64,000 nucleotides of DNA from Tepidanaerobacteraceae bacterium (GTDB taxonomy: Bacteria > Bacillota > Thermosediminibacteria > Thermosediminibacterales > Tepidanaerobacteraceae): contig JANLFP010000003.1 of NCBI GenBank assembly GCA_024655905.1, positions 1 to 64,000 of the forward strand, in the 5' to 3' direction. Positions 8,881-16,253 of this stretch are shown piece after piece. Under the pieces are notes generated by a model. That model saw nothing but the letters and a program-made list of their open reading frames with translations. It ran no database searches and was not told the DNA's origin. The translations under genes were made by a program, and so were the position numbers. The first letter of the stretch is position 1, and each line of letters begins with the position of its first letter.

Positions 8881-11016
8881 TTACCTCCCTTGGTTTATTT
8901 TTTGATATTCCTTACATTTTAAGAAAAGATTAAAATACTCCATTAAATTTGGTTGCCTATTGATACCGTCAAAAATCACATTATATTTATCTTCGCTCTC
9001 TGAGGATAATACTTTGGAATGCCTCATCACCTCCGATAATGTTATCATTGGTTCATCTACCATCCTTTCTGACAGCATCATCTTTTTAATGAATCTTTTG
9101 TCTTCATTCCATCTTACCACCTTTTGGCTGAAACCTGCAAAAGCTTCATAATAATTGATAACTTCATCAGCGCTGTATTTCTCATCTCTGACATAGAAAG
9201 TATCGGTTGAAAAGTTAGCCTGATCAAGTGATGGTAAAGTCAAATAATAATAGGGGCCATCACAGCCACAGAGCTTTCGCAGAAATGCCAGCAGTGTCAA
9301 TACAGTAATCCTGCTATTGTTAAAACGTTCCTGAATGTAATTATGGGATTTTTTATTTACTGTATTTTTAAACTCCGGCAAAATAAAAAGCATCAGCCTG
9401 TAATCTCCTAAACCAATACTGAAAACATAATTTTCGGCGACATCTATATCTATATCCGACTCAGACAATATATCGATTGCCGGATCTAAAACGGGATCAA
9501 TCCTATTATTTAGCAACTTTCTTAAATTGTTTGTAATAATTTCACTAAGTCTTGTTTTTTCTTCAGCCAGTCCTTCAAGTTCTGTTTTTTGCATTTGTAA
9601 TTCATGGCGCTTTTTCTCTGATACACTCTCAAGCTTTTTTAACAAGTCCTTCATATCACTATTTATTTTAGCCAGAGAAAATCTTGCTTCTTTTTGTTGC
9701 TTTATTAAACTCAGGGACTTTTTTAACGAATCGGCGATAGTCTTTACTTCATTATCATCATGGCGCCCGTAATGAAAGATCATACTGCCTTGTTGGGGAA
9801 CAAAGGCCAAACTGCCTGCAGTATTACCTACTAGTTTCGTAATGAGATATGATTGAATACAACATTTAATGCAGATTTTTATTTCATTTTTGACATCTTT
9901 ATTAACTATCTGATTATGGAACTTACCTACATCTTCGCCCATGATTATGTGATTTTCAGTCAATCTTGCTCCGTTAGCCCCACAGCAGCGGCAAAAAGTT
10001 TTGCAATCCGATTCCCTTTTATCATTAAATATAATCAAACCCATTTGAGTCTGGTTTAATAGTTCTCTTACCGTTTCCTGTGGATTTAATGATAATGCTT
10101 TCTCTTTTGCGTATTTCATATTCCATTCATCGGGATCGGTGGAAGCTAATTTTTCGTATGCATCAAGGGTTTTAATGAAAAATCTTTTTAATTTATCCGG
10201 CGAATATTTTTCTTTGCTCATACTGTCTTTTATATCTTCTGCAAAAGTTTTTAATCCCTTTTTATTGGAAGTATCATAAACACTATCCAGATTTAATGCT
10301 TGTTTTAGTTCCTTCTCATCAAGACCTGTTTCATTTTTATAAGAACTCACTGCCCGTGCCATCAAAAAGTAAGGGCCTTGAAATTCACTACCATCTTTGG
10401 ATAAAAAGAATGACATGTTTGCAGTTATCTTAGTTGGATTAGATTGAAAGTCGAATTCCTCTATCCTTTTACGCAAATGCTGGCGAGCAATAGTACCTAA
10501 TTTATTAACATATATTCTGGGAATGGCAAATATGGGAAAAGCCTCTATATTATTTTTATGGAATTCGAGTAGCTTTTTAAATTCACCATATATCCCCTTT
10601 TCTTCATTTCTATCGCTGAAATAAAGATCTTCCAAATTATCTTCCAGAGTGCGCAAATAGGCTTCTTTCAGTTCCTCAATAGTTTTATCGGTAAACCAGA
10701 GATAATAAAAATTTTCAATGTCGTTTGCTACCATTGAAATGGGACCCAAATCATTTTCTTTGCCGGCAAGAAGGATATTCTTGCTTAAAAAAGAATTTAA
10801 CAATACACTGCCCATAAAAACTTCTTCCCTCATAGTTACAGGAGAATAAAACCTGAGTAAAATCAGTTTTTTATCTTCAATAGGAAATTCATAATATATT
10901 GAACCTTCCAATATGTGATTTAAAATTTCTTCATCGGATATATTGCCGGTGATACTATTATTTTTTAGGAAATTTCTAATCTCATTTTGAACAACCGCTT
11001 GAAAAGAATATGCCAT
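8881..11016 (-). CDS. cas10d: Type I-D large subunit Cas10d (Csc3) without HD domain
   Basis: A 711-aa Cas10d/Csc3, the large subunit that recognises the PAM and anchors the I-D complex. A zinc-binding region is seen near 340-347 (CKTFCRCCG) and 380-385 (ICIKCC). A strongly charged coiled-coil stretch covers about 430-500. The C-terminal part includes a CGCDGPYYYLTLPS core. No GGDD motif is present (IGLGDYRLML in the equivalent area), so cyclic oligoadenylate synthesis is not expected. The N-terminus has no HD nuclease, which family members normally carry; that domain is encoded by the preceding gene. The ATG overlaps the HD gene stop as TGATG, indicating tight coupling. Confidence 0.85.
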   Translation of the reverse strand: MAYSFQAVVQNEIRNFLKNNSITGNISDEEILNHILEGSIYYEFPIEDKKLILLRFYSPVTMREEVFMGSVLLNSFLSKNILLAGKENDLGPISMVANDIENFYYLWFTDKTIEELKEAYLRTLEDNLEDLYFSDRNEEKGIYGEFKKLLEFHKNNIEAFPIFAIPRIYVNKLGTIARQHLRKRIEEFDFQSNPTKITANMSFFLSKDGSEFQGPYFLMARAVSSYKNETGLDEKELKQALNLDSVYDTSNKKGLKTFAEDIKDSMSKEKYSPDKLKRFFIKTLDAYEKLASTDPDEWNMKYAKEKALSLNPQETVRELLNQTQMGLIIFNDKRESDCKTFCRCCGANGARLTENHIIMGEDVGKFHNQIVNKDVKNEIKICIKCCIQSYLITKLVGNTAGSLAFVPQQGSMIFHYGRHDDNEVKTIADSLKKSLSLIKQQKEARFSLAKINSDMKDLLKKLESVSEKKRHELQMQKTELEGLAEEKTRLSEIITNNLRKLLNNRIDPVLDPAIDILSESDIDIDVAENYVFSIGLGDYRLMLFILPEFKNTVNKKSHNYIQERFNNSRITVLTLLAFLRKLCGCDGPYYYLTLPSLDQANFSTDTFYVRDEKYSADEVINYYEAFAGFSQKVVRWNEDKRFIKKMMLSERMVDEPMITLSEVMRHSKVLSSESEDKYNVIFDGINRQPNLMEYFNLFLKCKEYQKINQGR

Positions 11017-11768
11017 CAATCCACACCTCCCATCAATAACTCCAGAAGTTCTTTTATTCCCCTGTTACTTCTTGGGTCGTCTTTATTCAATGCCATTTCT
11101 AAATTATCTGCCTCCTCTATTAATTTATCCAGCAACTGACCATATGAAGCCGTTTCAGAAATGAGATTCCTATAATCTATACCCTTTTCATGACAAAAGG
11201 AATGAATTAGATCCGATACCATTACAAGACCCCCAAATGGGTGAAATAATAACAATAAATCAACCAAAGTTATACGCTTAACCTCATTAATGGTTCTAGT
11301 AGTCCACTCTCTTCGTATGAGCCATTTGTCTCCATAATTCTTGGTGGATTCATATGACATGTAAAAAAGCCCGTGATGACTGACTGCAAAGGCTAATACC
11401 ATGTCTAAATCGATAGGATCGGTTATTTTATAGGAGAATGCCGAAAATAATTCTTTTATTATTTCATCCTGACCGTCCCTTAAAACATCGATATATTCCA
11501 GGGTGCTGGCTTCATGTTTTACCCGTTTCGACGGCAATGGATCACCTTTGATAACAGCTTGTAGCATTGCTTGAAAATCCGAGTTTAGCTTACCCAGGTC
11601 ATGAGCAAATGTAGAAAATATTAAAGTATCCCTTTTTTCTTTGGGATAAGTTTTCCCGAATCGGTCCAATATATAAAGAGCTATTTCCGTGGCACCTGCG
11701 ACATGATCATATAATTTCAATTTTCTTGTAGATTTGCCATAACATTGTTTAAACAGTTCGATTATCAT
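11016..11768 (-). CDS. cas3'': Stand-alone HD nuclease (Cas3''-type)
   Basis: A 250-aa HD-family protein, predicted to be the metal-dependent DNA nuclease of the complex. Candidate metal ligands are H22, H56-D57 (FAHDLGKLN), H85 (KHEAST) and H131-H132 (SHHG). It is encoded between the helicase cas3' (14 bp gap) and cas10d (stop/start overlap). In usual type I-D systems this HD domain forms the N-terminus of Cas10d, so the gene looks like a fission product, or an ancestral unfused form. Cas3'' from other subtypes is an alternative origin, but the position before cas10d favours the former. Confidence 0.85.
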   Translation of the reverse strand: MIIELFKQCYGKSTRKLKLYDHVAGATEIALYILDRFGKTYPKEKRDTLIFSTFAHDLGKLNSDFQAMLQAVIKGDPLPSKRVKHEASTLEYIDVLRDGQDEIIKELFSAFSYKITDPIDLDMVLAFAVSHHGLFYMSYESTKNYGDKWLIRREWTTRTINEVKRITLVDLLLLFHPFGGLVMVSDLIHSFCHEKGIDYRNLISETASYGQLLDKLIEEADNLEMALNKDDPRSNRGIKELLELLMGGVD

Positions 11769-11782
11769 TTAAGCCACCTCTA

Positions 11783-14590
11783 TTATTTAGAGCTTAAAAG
11801 TTTCTTATATAGGGCAAGGCAGGCGCCCTGAATATTATCTAATAAAACCATGTCGTGGCCATTTGGGCTTCTACCTTTATAATCTAGATCATAATATATC
11901 TCTTCAAAGTCCGATAACTTTAGACTTTCCAAGCCCTTAATATCAGGAGTTTCAGGGAAAATAAGGCAAAATTGGTCCGGCAGGATTATCGGTTCTCCGT
12001 ATTTATCGCATACTTCTTCGAGAGTACCCTCTTCATCACCCAGAATTTTTCGCTTTAAATAAATATCTCCAAATATCAAGACGGGATAGATTAGATTTGG
12101 AATTGATCTATAAAATTGTTTTATTTGTTTATATGCCGTTAAGCAGCATTCTTTACCTACAATAATATCAAAATTATCTTTATTTAATATAATGACTGCC
12201 TTACCTTCCTCAAGGGTTTTTTCTACATCTACAAAAACCTGATACTTTCTTTTTTCATAAATCAAACTTGTAAAATAAGTATCGGCTTTTGCCATCTCAA
12301 ACCCTGAATCGACTACTTCCAGTTCTTGAGCAGGTAAGAATTGTAATAATTGAAAAACATTTTTAGTAACCCCTTCATCTTTTAAACCGATGGAAGGCAT
12401 AGTACCCCTTAACCCATAGAGCAGATTTATCTGAGCCTGCTCTATTTTATCCGCAAAATTTATGGCAGCCTGTAAAATATGACTTTCTTTATTTAAGACG
12501 TCCCCGATTAACCCCAATTGCCGATTTATAAGCACAAAGCTTGATTCAGAAAGCATTGAATTAGCCAAACTAATGCGATTCTTGAATATTTTGGTAATAA
12601 TTTTCGAAAAATCTTCCCGCAATAAAGCTTCTTTTAAACCTATCTCATCTTTTAAATCTGAAAACAATCCGCCATCTACTAAAACCCAGCAACAAGCATA
12701 TTCCGAGGATCTGCCCACCCGGCCGAACCTTTGAAGAAATGAACTTGCCTCACATTTTTCCGTTATCAATAAATCCGCTGAAAAGTCAATCCCCACTTCT
12801 ACTGCTGAAGTTGAAATAAGAACAGCTTTTTTAAGATCATCAAAAAGGTTTATCAATCCATCTCTTGATGGTTTTGACATGCTTCCGGAATAAACAATAA
12901 CCGGATATTCAGTATTTTCTATAAAACCTATATGATTCATATCAATTTGTCTGCAAAAATCCATGTCGTTTTTTACTACACCTTTTAATGCGGAATATAT
13001 TGTTTCGTATTCTTCCTTAAAATAGGACTTGAGCCACTTTAAATATACATATTGATTATTCTTTTTAGGAAAACTCCCTTTATAATTAATAATCGAATCC
13101 CTATTAAAACTGAACTTTTCCAAAAAACGTTTTTTAATATCCTCAACTATTTCAGGATCCATATAGCCTATGATCTCATCAATTATTTTTAAAGAAGGAT
13201 AATGTATATGAACTATTTTAGAAGAATCAATATCGTTTTCCAATTTATCGAGCAGGATATTAAAAACATCCTGAAAGATTTCTTTCCACTCAAAATAATC
13301 CTTTTCTAAATTAATATCGTAATTTTCTTTCGGTAAAATAAATGTTATTAATTTTTTTAGTAGTATACTTCTTCTCTCAATATTTTTTAAGATTATTTTT
13401 AGGGATACTGGACTGCTAAAATCTTTATTTTCTTCGAGATTTTTCTTAAAGGTAAAATATAATACCTGGATTACTTTTCCCTTATATTTCATTAAAATAT
13501 CTCGAATGACATTGAAAACTTCCTGTGGATCGGTTTGCACCTCTACTTCTTTGAATTCTTCTAATTTATATCTTATTTCATCCATATCTGCGCTATATAA
13601 TTTTTCAAGTGTCCTATCAGATACGCCGAATTTCCTTAAAGCGTTTTCTAATATAGATTTTTTTACTCTGCCAAACTGTAAATATTGTTCGGGTGTAAAA
13701 ACATTTTCAGATTCAGATATTTTACCGGCAATATCAAAAAATAACCTGTGAGCCATGGCGGCACTATTGCATATTACCAGAACCTTTTTATATTCACTTA
13801 TTATTGCTTTTTTAATCAGGTTTTTATATTCGATATTTTTTTCTTTCGGGGATGAATTAAAAAAAGAAACATCTACACTTCGACATTTCGATCGGCCATT
13901 TATGATCTTTCCATGATTAATTGAAAAGATTTCTTCTCTCGGGGTAGCCGTAAGAATATGTATGTGAAAAGCTTTAGACATAAATTTCTTTTGTAATATT
14001 TCGATCCGTTCAAAAAACAACTTCAAATTCTGTACGGTCAACCCACTGAATATATGAGCTTCATCGATTACAAATTCATCAACCTGACACAAACCGTAAA
14101 TTAAAACAGAGTTGTACTTTATGTTTTTTCTAAAAAACCAATAAATAGCATCAGGAGTGGCAACAATAATCTTTTTTGATAAGTTGGATATAAGTTGACT
14201 CCTTGTCATACCGCCACGGATATAACCAATCTTATCTTCCATACCTGTTAATTTCCCTAATTCCAATAAAACGCTCTGCTGATCTTCCAACAATGCGATT
14301 GTTGGGTATAAAAACATTACTTTATTGATTTCCTTACGTAATAACTTTGTGAAAATCGGTATGGCGACCGCCAGTGTCTTTCCTGCTGCAGTACCTGCCA
14401 CCATTATAACGTTATGCCCTTCTTTGATATATTTAAATGCTTGGGCCTGGTGTTCATATGGATATAAATCAGGTATATTGGTTTTTGTATATATGTAATT
14501 TTGAAAGAGAATAAGTTCATCTTTTGGGACACTTTTTGCAATATCCGGTGGCTTGTTATTAACTTTAATGTTAAAATACTGCTCTAACAT
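11783..14590 (-). CDS. cas3': CRISPR-associated helicase Cas3' (type I-D)
   Basis: A superfamily 2 helicase of about 935 aa without an HD domain, predicted to unwind target DNA after Cascade binding. Motifs: Q-motif region YEHQAQAFKYI, Walker A GTAAGKT near residue 70, DEAH (FVIDEAHIFSG) near 177, TATPRE, and motif VI QRFGRVGRS. Two starts are possible: TTG at 14599 or ATG at 14590, and I prefer the ATG. The middle (roughly 270-520) is a long lysine-rich insertion between the two RecA domains. Base composition is AT-rich like the rest of the operon. Confidence 0.9.
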   Translation of the reverse strand: MLEQYFNIKVNNKPPDIAKSVPKDELILFQNYIYTKTNIPDLYPYEHQAQAFKYIKEGHNVIMVAGTAAGKTLAVAIPIFTKLLRKEINKVMFLYPTIALLEDQQSVLLELGKLTGMEDKIGYIRGGMTRSQLISNLSKKIIVATPDAIYWFFRKNIKYNSVLIYGLCQVDEFVIDEAHIFSGLTVQNLKLFFERIEILQKKFMSKAFHIHILTATPREEIFSINHGKIINGRSKCRSVDVSFFNSSPKEKNIEYKNLIKKAIISEYKKVLVICNSAAMAHRLFFDIAGKISESENVFTPEQYLQFGRVKKSILENALRKFGVSDRTLEKLYSADMDEIRYKLEEFKEVEVQTDPQEVFNVIRDILMKYKGKVIQVLYFTFKKNLEENKDFSSPVSLKIILKNIERRSILLKKLITFILPKENYDINLEKDYFEWKEIFQDVFNILLDKLENDIDSSKIVHIHYPSLKIIDEIIGYMDPEIVEDIKKRFLEKFSFNRDSIINYKGSFPKKNNQYVYLKWLKSYFKEEYETIYSALKGVVKNDMDFCRQIDMNHIGFIENTEYPVIVYSGSMSKPSRDGLINLFDDLKKAVLISTSAVEVGIDFSADLLITEKCEASSFLQRFGRVGRSSEYACCWVLVDGGLFSDLKDEIGLKEALLREDFSKIITKIFKNRISLANSMLSESSFVLINRQLGLIGDVLNKESHILQAAINFADKIEQAQINLLYGLRGTMPSIGLKDEGVTKNVFQLLQFLPAQELEVVDSGFEMAKADTYFTSLIYEKRKYQVFVDVEKTLEEGKAVIILNKDNFDIIVGKECCLTAYKQIKQFYRSIPNLIYPVLIFGDIYLKRKILGDEEGTLEEVCDKYGEPIILPDQFCLIFPETPDIKGLESLKLSDFEEIYYDLDYKGRSPNGHDMVLLDNIQGACLALYKKLLSSK

Positions 14591-14682
14591 ATTTATCAAC
14601 CCGATTTCACTCTATTTTTCAGATATCCTTATAATATTTTACTGCCAATCCTACCCATCCTATGGGTATTATAAAAATTTCA

Positions 14683-15675
14683 TCAAGATTTTTTCATCAC
14701 ATATTTCCCCAACCCAAAAGTAATATTTTTCCCGACATGTATGTATTCGCCCAGGATAATAAGGGGAAGATATGGTACAAGGTTGCCTTCATATGTGATG
14801 TTTCCGACTAGGCCGCCCATTTTCATTCTATTTTGCTGGCGGCTGGAATATCTTTCCCAGTCTTCCCAGACTGTAAAATCGTTTTTTATAATCACTTTAG
14901 CAGCGGTTTCGACAAATGTTTTATAATCGATACTTATCTTCGTATCATTATGAAAATAAGACAGATTTGAAAACCGCCGAAGAAGATTACCGATAAGGAT
15001 ATGAAATTCTAATTTTGTTGCAAAATGGTTATCATATTTTATCCTGGTGGGAGTCTGAAAAGATAAGGTTATTTGGTCCGGTGAGTGGGCCCCGTTATCC
15101 GCTTGGTTTAATATGTCTTCCCCGGTTATTGTTATGTCACAATTGCGGACTTTTTTATCTTCATCAGAGTATATGAGATGCTCAACTTTTTTGAAGGGAT
15201 TTTGGCCTAATACCCGCCGAAGGACATAGGGCTTCCTTCCACGGCCTATTCCCATGTTGCCCAATTCGACAAAGGTGACCAGAAAATACGGCAGATATTC
15301 TATGGCTTTTCCGATAAGGATCAGTTCAAAGCGTATTTTTTCACCGGGCTTATAAAATGTCTTTTTTTCCGGCGGAGGCTCAATGACATAAGGCCTTGGA
15401 ACTTCCTCAAAATTGTTCAGCACTTCCGACCTGTGTCCGGGAGACGTTTCGAAAATATAGCTGTAAGGGCATTGTTCTTTCAGGAGGCAATTGGTGCAGT
15501 CGGTCTTTTTCATTGTGCAGACCATACTCCTGAAAGCATGTCCAAAACCTCCCCTGAAAGTAGAGCCTTTATATGTGGGAAGGTCCAGACCATCCTTTCC
15601 AGATTCTATTTCAAGCATATATTTTGCCAGGCGGAAATTTTTCATGAAATCCCTACAAGAATCTATCTTTGACAA
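14683..15675 (-). CDS. cas6: CRISPR pre-crRNA endoribonuclease Cas6
   Basis: A 330-aa Cas6-type RAMP, which cuts the repeats of the precursor to give mature crRNAs. It shows an N-terminal Cys cluster (C53, C60, C63, C69, ending KEQCPYSYIFET) seen in the larger Cas6 branch. There is also an internal glycine-rich GNMGIGRGRKPY and the C-terminal glycine-rich signature GKNITFGLGKY. The start is TTG preceded by GGAG at 8 bases. It is the first gene of the operon and is followed by cas3' after 83-92 bp. Its own 5' region holds the repeats described under the control region. Confidence 0.88.
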   Translation of the reverse strand: MSKIDSCRDFMKNFRLAKYMLEIESGKDGLDLPTYKGSTFRGGFGHAFRSMVCTMKKTDCTNCLLKEQCPYSYIFETSPGHRSEVLNNFEEVPRPYVIEPPPEKKTFYKPGEKIRFELILIGKAIEYLPYFLVTFVELGNMGIGRGRKPYVLRRVLGQNPFKKVEHLIYSDEDKKVRNCDITITGEDILNQADNGAHSPDQITLSFQTPTRIKYDNHFATKLEFHILIGNLLRRFSNLSYFHNDTKISIDYKTFVETAAKVIIKNDFTVWEDWERYSSRQQNRMKMGGLVGNITYEGNLVPYLPLIILGEYIHVGKNITFGLGKYVMKKS

Positions 15676-15695
15676 TTCACATTCTCCTTTGATTT

Positions 15696-15825
15696 GCTAT
15701 CATAAGATGATCTTTTTTCGATTTTTATCATAAAATGATAAAATAAGTCTTTCGTTGTATAATTCTTTATAAATTAGGAAAATCCTGCTATAATTTCTAA
15801 CTGTGGTATCATAACTGTGGTATCA
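15696..15825 (-). promoter_or_regulatory. Control region upstream of the cas operon
   Basis: Two related palindromes precede cas6: ATCAT-AAG-ATGAT at 15699-15711 and TTTATCAT-AAA-ATGATAAA at 15724-15742, their common cores 28 bp apart. Further upstream TAACTGTGGTATCA is repeated perfectly head-to-tail at 15798-15811 and 15812-15825. Paired palindromes and an iteron-like tandem repeat in front of an operon suggest binding sites for a regulator, which is not identified. No clear -35/-10 could be fixed, although A+T-rich TATAAA/TTATAC stretches occur between the two repeat sets. Confidence 0.6.
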
Positions 15826-15873
15826 AAATTCATAGTAACTAATTAACGGCATTGAATCTTAAATCTATTTTCC

Positions 15874-15921
15874 ATTATAAAACAAGACATACCCATATCA
15901 CGGGTATGTTGAAAAATATAT
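15874..15921. repeat. Hairpin repeat, copy 1
   Basis: A roughly 48-bp element with the stem CATACCC...GGGTATG followed by TTGAAAAAT. A near-identical copy in the same orientation lies at 19322-19369 (about 43 of 47 positions agree). The two flank the helicase gene and the nuclease remnant. They could be ends or leaders of a lost insertion element. Confidence 0.75.
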
Positions 15922-16253
15922 GATACTTTTATATTTAAGGAGATTCTTATTACTACCCTCATCTTCAAGTTCATATCGGGCCATTTTGCGTCCCTATCTT
16001 CGAGGATTATGTATATGGGCCTATTACAGGTTATTAAAATATTTAGCGGGCGCATGCCTCTCTACTGAAGGATATCTTTTAATCCGATACTTGCCCTGGG
16101 CCATGTAGTATCATCCACAAAAATGGATATTACGGCATGGTTAAATATATCTAAAGTGTCCGGGATACTGTCGGGAAAATATACCCTGGTTCCACATATC
16201 TTGCACGAGCTTCATCACATCAGGACATAAGTCAATATTTCTCTGCCCATGGC
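15922..16253. other. Gene-poor stretch after the helicase, possible remnant
   Basis: No intact gene is seen. On the minus strand an open stretch ending with a stop near 16061 reads ...CGTRVYFPDSIPDTL and VDDTTWPRASIGLKDILQ, which looks protein-like but has no start and no family I recognise. It may be the tail of a lost gene. Confidence 0.3.

Noticed and set aside
8881-11016. Cas10d as a type III Cas10 making cyclic oligoadenylates
   Set aside because: No GGDD motif, and the neighbours are Csc1/Csc2 and Cas3', not Csm/Cmr proteins; no CARF gene in the window.
15843-16108. Short frames on both strands in the gap after cas6 (up to 70 aa)
   Set aside because: No start signals or family similarity, and they cover the hairpin repeat.
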